DNA of 38,427 bases, from positions 1-38,427 of the forward strand of contig NZ_JABERD010000082.1 of the NCBI RefSeq assembly GCF_013044505.1. The letters are read 5' to 3'. This DNA comes from Streptomyces sp. S3(2020) (GTDB lineage Bacteria; Actinomycetota; Actinomycetes; Streptomycetales; Streptomycetaceae). Below are positions 15,648 through 23,119 of the stretch, one piece after another. The translations under genes were made by a program, and so were the position numbers. Under the pieces are notes generated by a model that was not told where the DNA came from, searched no databases, and was given only the letters and a program-made list of their open reading frames with translations. Every line of letters starts with the position of its first letter. Position 1 is the stretch's first letter.

Positions 15648-16744
15648 AACGCAGGTTCCGTCTCGGGTTCCCGCGCGTCAGGTTCCTGCGCGTCGGGGTC
15701 CTGCGAGTCGGGATCCTGTACGTAGCGCAGGACGCCCCACATTCCGTGCTCGTCGGCGGTGTGTGGGGCGTCGTTCGCGCACGCCTCCAGTTCCTTGCCG
15801 AGCGCGGGCACGTCGATGCCGGAGCCGATGAGGACGAGCTGGGTGAGACGCTCGTCGCCCGCGGGCCAGGGCTCCGGATAGAAGCGCAGGAACCGCCCGA
15901 CGGCATGGACGGCGTAGCGGTTGCGGACGTCGTACGCGCCGAAGTCGACGTACCCCTTGATCCGGTAGAGCCCCTCGGGCCGGCTGTCGAGGAAGGCCAT
16001 CAGCCGCCGCGGATCGAGGGGCGCTCCGGAGGCGAAGGAGAGGCTTTCGTAGGCGGTGTGCAGATGGCCGCCGTGCGCTTCGTCCCCATGGTGGTGCAGG
16101 TCGTCGAAGGAAAGCTGCCCGATCCGCTCCTCGCTGGGCCGGCAGTCAAAGAGGAACTCGGGGGCGATACGGCCGTAGGCGGCGGGCACCACGGCGGCAC
16201 GGTCGACGAGCGACCGCACGAGTCCGAGCACCCGCTCGCCGTCGGCCGCGCGGTCGAGCTTGTTGACCACGACGAGGTCGGCGAGGGCGAGGTGCCGGTC
16301 GATCTCGGGGTGCTTGGCGCGGGTGTCGTCGAACTCGGCGGCGTCGACAACCTCGACGAGTCCGCCGTAGACGATCCCGGGATGCTCACTGGCGAGCAGC
16401 ATGCGCACGAGTTCCTCGGGTTCGGCGAGCCCGCTGGCCTCGATGACGATGACGTCGATACCGGCCGCGGGCGCGGCGAGCCGCTCCAGGTAGATGTCGA
16501 GCTCGCCGGCGTCGACGGCGCAGCACAGGCAGCCGTTGCCGAGGGAGACGGTGGAGTCGCCGAGGGCGCCCGCGACGGCCATGGCGTCGATCTCGATGGC
16601 CCCGAAGTCGTTGACGATCGCCCCGATACGGCTGCCTCCGCTGCGGTGCAGGAGGTGGTTGAGGAGGGTGGTCTTTCCGGAGCCGAGGAATCCGGCAAGG
16701 ACGACGACCGGGATCTGCCGAAGGCTGGGGTCCGGCTGGCTCAA
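15644..16744 (-). CDS. CobW/COG0523 family GTP-binding metallochaperone
   Basis: A 366-residue G3E-family GTPase thought to deliver metals to apo-enzymes. Motifs in order: Walker A GFLGSGKTTL near residue 18, the metal-binding GNGCLCC (CxCC) near 67, NKLD for guanine specificity, and a histidine-rich HHHGDEAHGGHLH around 228-240. The CobW C-terminal domain follows. The C-terminal tail (after ~340) is a repetitive Asp/Pro/Glu stretch. The only plausible start I see is TTG 16744, with AGAGAGG seven bases upstream. Its stop is shared with parC in a CTAG palindrome, with no room for a terminator between them. Zinc is the commonest cargo, but no clear Zur box is seen upstream. Confidence 0.88.
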   Translation of the reverse strand: MSQPDPSLRQIPVVVLAGFLGSGKTTLLNHLLHRSGGSRIGAIVNDFGAIEIDAMAVAGALGDSTVSLGNGCLCCAVDAGELDIYLERLAAPAAGIDVIVIEASGLAEPEELVRMLLASEHPGIVYGGLVEVVDAAEFDDTRAKHPEIDRHLALADLVVVNKLDRAADGERVLGLVRSLVDRAAVVPAAYGRIAPEFLFDCRPSEERIGQLSFDDLHHHGDEAHGGHLHTAYESLSFASGAPLDPRRLMAFLDSRPEGLYRIKGYVDFGAYDVRNRYAVHAVGRFLRFYPEPWPAGDERLTQLVLIGSGIDVPALGKELEACANDAPHTADEHGMWGVLRYVQDPDSQDPDAQEPDAREPETEPAF

Positions 16745-17066
16745 CGTGCGACCTCTCTGACACCGACGCGCGCACCGGATCGTGGGCCAGGCGCACGTAC
16801 GAGGATTGAATGCCGGACCAGGATACGAGCCGGAATAATCACCGCGAAGTGAACGATTGTTAGCAGCACTTGCGGGGCAGACGTTGGGCAAGGCGCCGGT
16901 GTGTGCGACCCTCGCTTCCCTCCGTGCGCCTCCTCTCCGCCTCCCCCGCCGATCAGAGCCGCTCGGCACCCTGGGAGACGGCAAGCGCCGCCCATCGCTC
17001 GCCGGTCCCCTCCCGTCGACCCGCACCCCGACGACCGGCGGACGGCCGCCTGATTCGGGGGTTGAC
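16745..17066. other. Divergent intergenic region, CobW / DUF6082
   Basis: A 322-base gap that should carry both promoters. It contains a short AT-rich patch around 16835-16865 (AATAATCACC and GATTGTTAGC). No convincing operator, repeat or small gene was found. Confidence 0.45.
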
Positions 17067-17588
17067 ATGGCCACACAGGAATTTGGGATACGGAGGTTCG
17101 GTTCCGCCACCAAGGCGAAACTGGCAAGCGCTGCGAACGCCGTCATGGAACGGAGCACACGCCGCCGCAAGCACGCCACGCTCACCGAGCAGCACCGCCT
17201 CCACTTCGATCTGCTGTGCAAGGCAATGGACGATCCCGCCCTGGCCTCAGTGCTCGACACGTACGAGACCGACATCCCGCCGGAGCGACAGCGCCAGTAC
17301 CTGTTCGCGAACGCCCTGTACGTCAACGCGCTCTACTACCACCGCATCGGCGCGTGGAGCCTCACGGAACTGTACGGGCACCTTCGGGTGATCTGCCGGA
17401 ACGATGTGTTCAGGGAGTACTGGTCGGCGACCCGCCATCACCGCAAGAGCCTGCCCGAGGCTTCGGAGGAAGCCGAGTTGGGTCGCATGATGGACGGTCT
17501 GGTGGAGGAGATGGACCGGCTGAGCCAGGACCGGAACGACGGCGACTTCGACGAATGGTGGGTGATCGGCGAACCGCCCACGGACTAA
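17067..17588 (+). CDS. DUF6082 family protein
   Basis: A 173-residue protein of the Streptomyces DUF6082 family (function unknown). The recognisable core runs from ~50 to 140: HRLHFDLLCKAMDDPALASV, then the helices of YLFANALYVNALYYHRIG, SLTELYGHLRVICRN and VFREYWSATRHHR. Family members usually start with membrane helices; this one has only a basic N-terminal segment and appears soluble. The start chosen is ATG 17067, with a weak GGGGG seven bases upstream. It is the first of four genes of two families arranged in tandem up to 19463. Its core aligns by eye with the interrupted DUF6082 gene at 18792. Confidence 0.8.
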   Translation: MATQEFGIRRFGSATKAKLASAANAVMERSTRRRKHATLTEQHRLHFDLLCKAMDDPALASVLDTYETDIPPERQRQYLFANALYVNALYYHRIGAWSLTELYGHLRVICRNDVFREYWSATRHHRKSLPEASEEAELGRMMDGLVEEMDRLSQDRNDGDFDEWWVIGEPPTD

Positions 17589-17843
17589 GCGGCCGCTCGT
17601 CAATGCCGCGTGTACGGCAGACGCGTGGCTGACTGAGCGGCTACGCTACCCACAGCCTGCACCAGGTAAACATCCTGTGTGGGCTCCCATTGTGCTGCGT
17701 AGGGCCGTCAACCCCACAGGGATGCGACTCTCTGGCATCCGTGGGCCCAACCACATGAGCTACATGGACGCTGGAGAGGTCATCAGCCCGTGCGTCGCCC
17801 TGCGCGTGTGCCGGCCCGTCCCTAGAGCGATATAGGAACGGAC
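17589..17843. other. Intergenic region with hairpin
   Basis: A 255-base gap between the DUF6082 gene and the 78-residue gene. An imperfect hairpin lies at about 17712-17745 (arms CCCAC plus GGATGC, with a two-base bulge). It may end the DUF6082 transcript or be part of a leader. No small gene is supported here. Confidence 0.35.
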
Positions 17844-18080
17844 TTGAAGATCGTACGTCGAGTCGGCGCTTCGCCTCGCGAACGCGGCAGTGGTTCGGGA
17901 CAGACATGCCCGGACATCTTCGAGCTGAGCGACGGCAGCTTCGCCGTCATCGGGCGAGAAGCGACCGATGAGCTCGACCCCGAGCTTCCCGCCGACGCCG
18001 CACGAGCCGACTACGAGCGGATCGTGATCATCACGCGCGAGACCTTGGTGCGGGCCAAGAACGACATCCCGGACGCCTGA
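17844..18080 (+). CDS. Small conserved Streptomyces protein, copy 1
   Basis: A 78-residue protein paired with the next gene: about 58 of 78 aligned positions are identical by eye. Shared core: CPDIFELS, FAVIG, ELPADA, then RADYERIVIITRETL and RAK.DIPD. I recognise this as a common small Streptomyces family of unknown function, often near regulatory or DUF genes, but cannot name it. It is acidic and soluble, with no signal peptide. The start is TTG 17844 (AGGAA eight bases upstream), placed by alignment with the GTG start of the paralogue. A hairpin follows at 18147-18173. Confidence 0.75.
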   Translation: MKIVRRVGASPRERGSGSGQTCPDIFELSDGSFAVIGREATDELDPELPADAARADYERIVIITRETLVRAKNDIPDA

Positions 18081-18146
18081 GCAGGACGACACCACCATCC
18101 GGTCGACGGGGGCGCCATCAGCCCCTTCAGCGACCGAAACATCCAC

Positions 18147-18173
18147 GGCCCGGCATCGACACGACGCCGGGCC
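18147..18173 (+). terminator. Hairpin after small gene copy 1
   Basis: An 8-bp GC stem (18147-18154 with 18166-18173), with a further 3-bp pairing in the loop, followed by TTGTCG. It lies 67 bases after the stop codon and probably ends the transcript of the 78-residue gene. Confidence 0.55.
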
Positions 18174-18239
18174 TTGTCGCGCCACGGCCACGCGAACCCT
18201 GAGCCTCCTCGTTTCCGACTCGGCCATGGAGCCGTGGAC

Positions 18240-18320
18240 TCGACGGACGTAATAAAACAACAAATAACCGTTGCTATAGATGCAAGTGCGATTAACTGCT
18301 TCGTCATCATGGCATATCAG
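18240..18320. other. AT-rich patch between paralogous small genes
   Basis: The 366-base gap 18081-18446 contains, after the hairpin, a stretch of unusually low GC (AATAAAACAACAAATAACC, CTATAGATGC, GATTAACTGC). This is conspicuous in a genome above 70% GC. It may hold the promoter of the second small gene (TATAGAT resembles a -10) or be a remnant of transferred DNA. A minus-strand reading with a hydrophobic start (MMTKQLIALASIATVICCF) exists but lacks a ribosome binding site. Confidence 0.4.
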
Positions 18321-18446
18321 CGGTCCCACAAGGACTCGCTCCGCCTTGATGACCGACCGCTTCGAGTGCAAACGTGACGGCTCCACAAGACCCGCCCCAG
18401 CACTGCCCAGCGCGCGCGTTTCGTACCTGAGACGAAGGAACAAGCA

Positions 18447-18686
18447 GTGAGTCGTATCGTCCGTCGCATCGGTGTTCCACCGGCCGAGCGAGGCAGTGTC
18501 GGTGGCGCCAACTGTCCCGACATCTTCGAACTCTCCAGCGGAGACTTCGCCGTGATCGGCACGGATACCACAGAGGAACTCGACGGAGAACTGCCCGCCG
18601 ACGCCTCGCGAGCCGACTACGAACGGATCGTCATCATCACCCGCGAAACCCTCACCCGAGCCAAGGGTGACATCCCCGACACATAG
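18447..18686 (+). CDS. Small conserved Streptomyces protein, copy 2
   Basis: A 79-residue paralogue of the gene at 17844, with the same core motifs (CPDIFELSSGDFAVIG, ELPADAS, ADYERIVIITRETL). GTG 18447 has GAAGGA eight bases upstream. Similarity continues at DNA level in the 3' halves of both genes, which points to a tandem duplication. It is followed by its own terminator, then by the interrupted DUF6082 gene. Function unknown; no signal peptide, membrane segment or catalytic motif is visible. The two Cys-containing N-terminal regions differ most between copies. Confidence 0.78.
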   Translation: MSRIVRRIGVPPAERGSVGGANCPDIFELSSGDFAVIGTDTTEELDGELPADASRADYERIVIITRETLTRAKGDIPDT

Positions 18687-18705
18687 CGACGACCCGGAAC
18701 GAGCA

Positions 18706-18735
18706 GGGCCCGCCGCCTCAGCGGACGGCGGGCCC
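18706..18735 (+). terminator. Terminator of small gene copy 2
   Basis: A 10-bp perfect GC stem (18706-18715 with 18726-18735) with a 10-base loop, followed by GTTTCC, 20 bases after the stop codon. Confidence 0.75.
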
Positions 18736-18791
18736 GTTTCCCTCTCCGCGCCTTCGGGAAGCCCACCGACATACACCTGGGGGGTGACGCG

Positions 18792-19463
18792 ATGACACAG
18801 GCTCCGACCTGGCGGCGAATCGCCAGGTTCTCCTTATGGCTGATGGCCGCGATCCTTGCGAGCCTGCTGATCGGTACGGCCTCGGTCACGATCAGCGGCT
18901 GGATGACAGATCGCGTGGAGCGGACGGAGGGCGGACAGCGGGCCGCCCTGCGAAAGGCCTCCGTCGGCGACTACTTCGGCGGCATCAACGCCGTCTTCTC
19001 CGGCCTCGTACTGCTTCTCCTCGTGCTCACATTGCTTCTGCAGCAGCGGGAGCTGCGCCTCCAGCGTCTTCAGCTGGCCCTGCAACGGCAGGAGTTGGCC
19101 TCGTCACGCGATGAGCTGCGCCGGAGCGCGGAAGCCGACCTGCGCAGCCTCCACGTGGAGCTCACGCAGATGGCCATGGCGGACCCGGCGCTCGCCGAGG
19201 TATAGAACGACTACCCGGGCCGGCCCGCCGTCACGCTGCGCCAGAACCTCTTCGCGAACCTGGCGTTCAACCACATCGTCCTGTTCCACAGTTGGGGCGG
19301 TGTTTCCGAGGAAGAACTACTCATCTATGCCGGCAACCTGCTCCAGAGCCCCGTGTTCCGCCAGTACTGGGAGGCCTCCAGGTCCAGCAAGAGCGGCCTG
19401 CCGCCGGACAGCGCCGAGGGAAGGGTCTTCCGGGTTTTCGAGCAGGCCTACGCCAACCAGTGA
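18792..19463 (+). pseudogene. DUF6082 membrane protein gene interrupted by in-frame TAG
   Basis: The reading frame from ATG 18792 stops at TAG 19203-19205, then continues in the same frame without further stops to TGA 19463. The full product would be 223 residues. The N-terminal part has two membrane helices (about 12-35 and 63-82) and a coiled-coil Gln/Arg-rich stretch. The stop falls in the conserved core: ...MADPALAEV, stop, NDYPGRPAVTLRQNLFANLA..., with VFRQYWEASR further on. This aligns with the intact DUF6082 at 17067 (AMDDPALASV ... YLFANALYV ... VFREYWSATR). A single G-to-A change in a Trp codon (TGG to TAG) would explain it. Most likely a recent nonsense mutation; a sequencing error or readthrough remains possible. 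Confidence 0.8.
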
Positions 19464-19493
19464 CGGACGACACCCGCTGGCCGCGGTCGACTC

Positions 19494-20660
19494 TCAGGCC
19501 ATCGACGGCACCGCCACCGGCGCCCCCGGCCCCACATACCGCGCCACCGGCCTGATGATCTTCGAGTCCTCCGCCTGCTCCAGGATGTTGGCGCTCCAGC
19601 CCACCACCCGCCCCGCCGCGAAGGTAGGCGTGAACATCTCGCGGGGCAGCCCGCACAGCTCCATGACCACGCCCGCGTAGAACTCGACGTTGGTGTGGAG
19701 TTCGCGGCCGGGCTTCAGTTCGGCCAGGATCGCCTCGACCTGACGCTCGACCTCGACGGCGAAGGCGACGCGCGGGCCGCCGAACCGTTCGGCGACCTCG
19801 CGGAGCATCCGGGAGCGAGGGTCCTCGGTGCGGTAGATGGCGTGGCCGAAGCCCATGATGCGCTCGCCCGCGAGAACCCGTTCACGGATCCAGGGGTCGA
19901 TGCGGTCGGGCGTGCCGATCGCGTCGAGAGTGTCCAGCGCACGACTGGGCGCCCCGCCGTGCAACGGCCCCGACAGTGCCCCGACCGCACCCACCAGACA
20001 TGCCGCGACATCCGCACCTGTCGAGGTGATGACACGCGCCGTGAAGGTTGATGCATTGAAGCCGTGATCAATGGTTGAGATCAAGTATTGCTCGACTGCC
20101 CGGGCACACCGTGGATCCGGCTCCGAACCCGTCAACATGTAGAGGTAGTTGGCCGCGTAGGACAGGTCCTCGCGCGGCTCCACGGGTTCCAGTCCCTGCC
20201 CGAGCCGGTGCAGCGCGGTGAGCAGCGTCGGTACGGCCGCGGCCGCCACGACGGTGTCCCGACGACGTTCGTCCGCGTCGATGTCGTACACCGGACGGAA
20301 GCCCTTCGCCGCACCCAGCAGCGACAGGGCGGTACGCATCCCGGCGAGCGGGCCGGAGAGCGCACTCGCCGCCGCGACGGCGGGCAGCGCCGCCCGCACC
20401 TCGTCGGGCAGCCGACGCAGCGCGGCGGTCTCGGCGGCGAAGGCCGCGCCACGCTCGGCGGCCGGCAGTTCGCCGTGGACCAGGAGATGCCAGACGTCCT
20501 CGAACCCGCGGGTCTGCGCGAGTTCGACGGCCGAGTACTGGCGGTAGTGGTAGAAGCCCTCGAACCCCCGGACGTCACCGATCTCGGTGTCGGCGACGAC
20601 GACGCCCGCGAGTCCTCGCGGTACGTCGACGAGATGGGCCGCGGTCCTGTTGACGGACAT
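19494..20660 (-). CDS. Citrate synthase-family enzyme
   Basis: A 388-residue citrate/methylcitrate synthase-type protein. Condensation of acetyl-CoA (or propionyl-CoA) with oxaloacetate is the family reaction. The two catalytic histidines are present in SGPLHGGAP and MGFGHAIYR. The usual catalytic aspartate of NVDFYS is a glutamate here (NVEFYAGVV), and the arginine normally following the second histidine is an alanine. The RP...Y.G substrate motif near the C-terminus is kept (IIRPVARYVG). ATG 20660 has GGAGG four bases upstream. It diverges from the helix-turn-helix citrate synthase gene across a 97-base region holding a perfect palindrome. Whether it is a citrate or methylcitrate synthase cannot be decided. 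Confidence 0.87.
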   Translation of the reverse strand: MSVNRTAAHLVDVPRGLAGVVVADTEIGDVRGFEGFYHYRQYSAVELAQTRGFEDVWHLLVHGELPAAERGAAFAAETAALRRLPDEVRAALPAVAAASALSGPLAGMRTALSLLGAAKGFRPVYDIDADERRRDTVVAAAAVPTLLTALHRLGQGLEPVEPREDLSYAANYLYMLTGSEPDPRCARAVEQYLISTIDHGFNASTFTARVITSTGADVAACLVGAVGALSGPLHGGAPSRALDTLDAIGTPDRIDPWIRERVLAGERIMGFGHAIYRTEDPRSRMLREVAERFGGPRVAFAVEVERQVEAILAELKPGRELHTNVEFYAGVVMELCGLPREMFTPTFAAGRVVGWSANILEQAEDSKIIRPVARYVGPGAPVAVPSMA

Positions 20661-20713
20661 GTTTCCTCCCTGGACTTGATTCGACTGTCCATGCTTGACT
20701 CAACAACTGTCAA

Positions 20714-20730
20714 TATTGATTGAATCAATA
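20714..20730. promoter_or_regulatory. 17-base palindrome in divergent citrate synthase promoter region
   Basis: TATTGATTGAATCAATA is a perfect inverted repeat with a one-base centre. It lies in an AT-rich block between the divergent citrate synthase genes, flanked by two ACTCAAC copies (20696-20702 and 20734-20740). A natural candidate for binding by the helix-turn-helix domain encoded next door, which is inference. Confidence 0.6.
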
Positions 20731-20757
20731 CTCACTCAACGCGGATACGGTGACCTC

Positions 20758-22011
20758 ATGAGCGATCACGAACCCGTTCCCGACCTCGAGGGACGGCGGC
20801 TGACCACCAAGGAGGCCGCCGAGCTGCTCGGCGTGAAGCCCGAGACCGTCTACGCCTATGTGAGCCGCGGTCAGCTCGGCAGCAGACGTGTGCCCGGCGG
20901 CCGTGGCAGCACCTTCGACGCCAAGGAGGTGCAGGCGCTCGCCCGGCGCAACAGGCGTGAGGGCGGCGGGAGTTCGAGCTCCGGCGGCGAGCTGTCCGTA
21001 CGGACCCGCATCACGCTCATCGACACGGACCGGTACTACTTCCGCGGCGTCGACGCGACCGAACTGGCCGCGCGCCACTCCTACGAGGAGATCGCCGAGT
21101 GGCTGTGGACCGGACGGATGCTTCCCGGCACGACGTTCACGGCTCCCGACACCTCCGTCGCCGTCGCCCGACGCGCTGTCGGCGCACTGCCCGAACACAC
21201 CTCACCCACCGACCGGTTGCGGGTCGCGGCGATCGCCGCCGCGACCACGGACCCGCTGCGCTTCGACCTGTCCGAGAGCGCCGTGCTGGGCACCGCCCGC
21301 ATCCTCATCCCCACCCTCGTCGCCGCCCTGCCACCGGTGCGGATCGGCCACCGCGACGAGGGCTCACTGGCCGAGCGCCTGTGGGCGCGGCTCAGCGCAC
21401 GCAAGCCCGACGAGGCGTCCCTACGGGCGCTGGACACGGCTCTGGGCCTGCTCGTCGACCACGACCTGGCCGCCTCCACCCTCGCGGTCCGGGTCGCCGC
21501 CTCGGCCCGCGCACACGCCTACGCGGCCGTCTCCGCCGGACTGGGCGTCCTGGAGGGCCCGCTGCACGGCGCCGCCAGCGGACTCGCCCACCGGCTGCTC
21601 CTGGACGTGCTCGACCACGGCGACGCGGGTCCCGTGATCGCGGACGAGTTGCGCGCCGGGCGCCGCATCCCGGGACTGGGCCACCGGCTCTACCCGGGCG
21701 AGGATCCACGCGCGCGTGCCCTGTTCGCCCTCCTGGACGAGATCCCCCGCGCCGCGCCCGCCCTCGCCGCGGCCCGCGACGTGGTGGCCACCACCGCCCG
21801 CCACACCCCGCTGCACGCCAATGTGGACCTGGCCCTCGCCGTGCTCACCGCCTCCTCCGGGATGCACGCCACGGCCGGCGAGACGATCTTCGCCGTCGCC
21901 CGTACGGCGGGCTGGATCGCCCACACCCTGGAGGAGTACGGGGAACGCCCGCTGCGCATGCGACCCAGCGGACTCTACGTAGGCACCAAACCGCCCCAAG
22001 CGCTGCCGTAG
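20758..22011 (+). CDS. Citrate synthase-like protein with N-terminal helix-turn-helix
   Basis: A 417-residue fusion. Residues ~10-65 form a MerR/excisionase-like DNA-binding helix-turn-helix (LTTKEAAELLGVKPETVYAY, wing RRVPGGRGSTF). A Ser/Gly linker follows (GGGSSSSGG), then a citrate-synthase domain. All three catalytic positions look present: His in GPLHGAAS, His in GLGHRLYPGEDPR, Asp in HANVDLALAV. The RMRPSGLYVG segment replaces the usual RP...Y.G. The start chosen is ATG 20758, just before the helix-turn-helix; an upstream in-frame ATG exists at 20695 but lies in the palindrome region. It could be a metabolite-sensing regulator, an enzyme, or both, and could pair with the divergent synthase. 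Confidence 0.82.
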   Translation: MSDHEPVPDLEGRRLTTKEAAELLGVKPETVYAYVSRGQLGSRRVPGGRGSTFDAKEVQALARRNRREGGGSSSSGGELSVRTRITLIDTDRYYFRGVDATELAARHSYEEIAEWLWTGRMLPGTTFTAPDTSVAVARRAVGALPEHTSPTDRLRVAAIAAATTDPLRFDLSESAVLGTARILIPTLVAALPPVRIGHRDEGSLAERLWARLSARKPDEASLRALDTALGLLVDHDLAASTLAVRVAASARAHAYAAVSAGLGVLEGPLHGAASGLAHRLLLDVLDHGDAGPVIADELRAGRRIPGLGHRLYPGEDPRARALFALLDEIPRAAPALAAARDVVATTARHTPLHANVDLALAVLTASSGMHATAGETIFAVARTAGWIAHTLEEYGERPLRMRPSGLYVGTKPPQALP

Positions 22012-22049
22012 CGGGACACGAGCACCGTCGGAAGTCGCCCTGAGCCAAG

Positions 22050-22068
22050 TCAGGTTAGGCTCACCTCT
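22050..22068 (+). promoter_or_regulatory. Iron box (DmdR/IdeR-type operator)
   Basis: TCAGGTTAGGCTCACCTCT matches the actinobacterial iron box TTAGGTTAGGCTAACCTAA at 15 of 19 positions. It directly abuts the GTG start codon of the sucrase/ferredoxin-like gene, so repressor bound with Fe(II) would cover the start of the transcript or the promoter itself. Confidence 0.8.
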
Positions 22069-23013
22069 GTGAGAACGTGCGCATCCGTCTCCCGCGACCT
22101 CGACGAGCCCATTTCCGGGACCGCGGCGACCGCGAAGACCTGGCTGCTCCTCGAACAGCCCGGTCCGTGGGGCGCCCATGCGCTCACCTCCAGCCATCTG
22201 GACCCCGCGCTGGGCAGCGCCCTGGAGCGGGCGGCGAAGGACACGGGCGTACGCATCGCGCTCATCCGCCGCCCCGGGCGGCACGCGGACTGCGGCACTC
22301 CGTCCGTACGCCGGGTGTACGTGTCCCACACGGCTCCCGGGAACGTATGGCTGCACAGCGCCGAGGTCCGCGACCCAGGGCGCCTGCTCGATCTCGACTT
22401 CGCCGCGCTGGGCGCCGGTGACCATCACAGCTTCGGTGCGGCGCTCGACGGACGGCCCCACCCGGGGGACCCGCTCGCGCTCGTCTGCACCAACGGCAAG
22501 CGCGACCGCTGCTGCGCGCTCCTGGGCCGGCCCTTGGCGGCCGAGCTGTCCGCCTCCGGGGTCGAGGGGGTCTGGGAAGTCACCCATCTGGGTGGACATC
22601 GTTTCTCGCCGACACTGCTTGTCCTGCCGTACGGCTATGCGTACGGCCGGGTCGGGGCCCGCGCGGTCAAGGAGATCCTGCACAGCGTCCAGGACGGACG
22701 GATCGTCGTGGAGGGCTGCCGCGGCAGCTCGTCCTGGGAGCGGCCCGGTCAGGCGGCGGAGCTGGCGGTGCGCACGGCGGCGGGCGAGTACACGGCGGAC
22801 GCGCTGAGCGTCGTACGGATGGACGGTGCCGCACCGCGCTGGGAGGTGACCGTCGCGCATGTCGACGGGCGCCACTGGCGGGTCGTCGTGGCCCAGAGCG
22901 CGTCCCTGCCGCCCCGCGCGGAGAGCTGCGGGGCATCGGTACTGGGCTCGCCCGCGCGGATGGACGTGGTGGCGGTTCGCGAGCTGGCGCCGCCGACAGC
23001 GCTCGCGAGCTGA
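22069..23013 (+). CDS. Sucrase/ferredoxin-like (thioredoxin-fold [2Fe-2S]) protein
   Basis: A 314-residue member of the sucrase/ferredoxin-like family. Cysteine motif CTNGKRDRCC near residue 142 and the following THLGGHRFSPTLLVLPYGYAYG block carry the Cys and His residues thought to bind an iron-sulfur cluster. No signal peptide or membrane helix is seen. GTG 22069 lies directly after the iron box, with no ribosome binding site of the usual kind, so the message may be leaderless or nearly so, or the start may be slightly downstream. Iron-dependent repression suggests a role in ferric-siderophore reduction or iron sparing; this is inference from the operator and family. Confidence 0.82.
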   Translation: MRTCASVSRDLDEPISGTAATAKTWLLLEQPGPWGAHALTSSHLDPALGSALERAAKDTGVRIALIRRPGRHADCGTPSVRRVYVSHTAPGNVWLHSAEVRDPGRLLDLDFAALGAGDHHSFGAALDGRPHPGDPLALVCTNGKRDRCCALLGRPLAAELSASGVEGVWEVTHLGGHRFSPTLLVLPYGYAYGRVGARAVKEILHSVQDGRIVVEGCRGSSSWERPGQAAELAVRTAAGEYTADALSVVRMDGAAPRWEVTVAHVDGRHWRVVVAQSASLPPRAESCGASVLGSPARMDVVAVRELAPPTALAS

Positions 23014-23119
23014 CCTGGACGTACGGCTTCCGTACGGTGACGGTCGTACGGCCTCCATGTATTGATCAAGAGATCCACGCCACACCCCTACGGCAGCTCG
23101 TACCCCTCCGCGTACCGTC

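Noticed and set aside
15634..15650. Second DasR-like site at the end of parC (CCCGGTCTAGAACGC)
   Set aside because: Only the central GGTCTAGA matches, and it is fixed by the parC stop codon; there is no promoter to control.
16745..17066. Zur box upstream of the CobW gene
   Set aside because: I looked for the Streptomyces Zur palindrome in this gap and found no convincing match.
18011..18310. Minus-strand ORF starting MMTKQLIALASIATVICCF
   Set aside because: The start looks like a signal peptide, but there is no ribosome binding site, and the rest is antisense to the 78-residue gene and its terminator. Kept only as a comment on the AT-rich patch.
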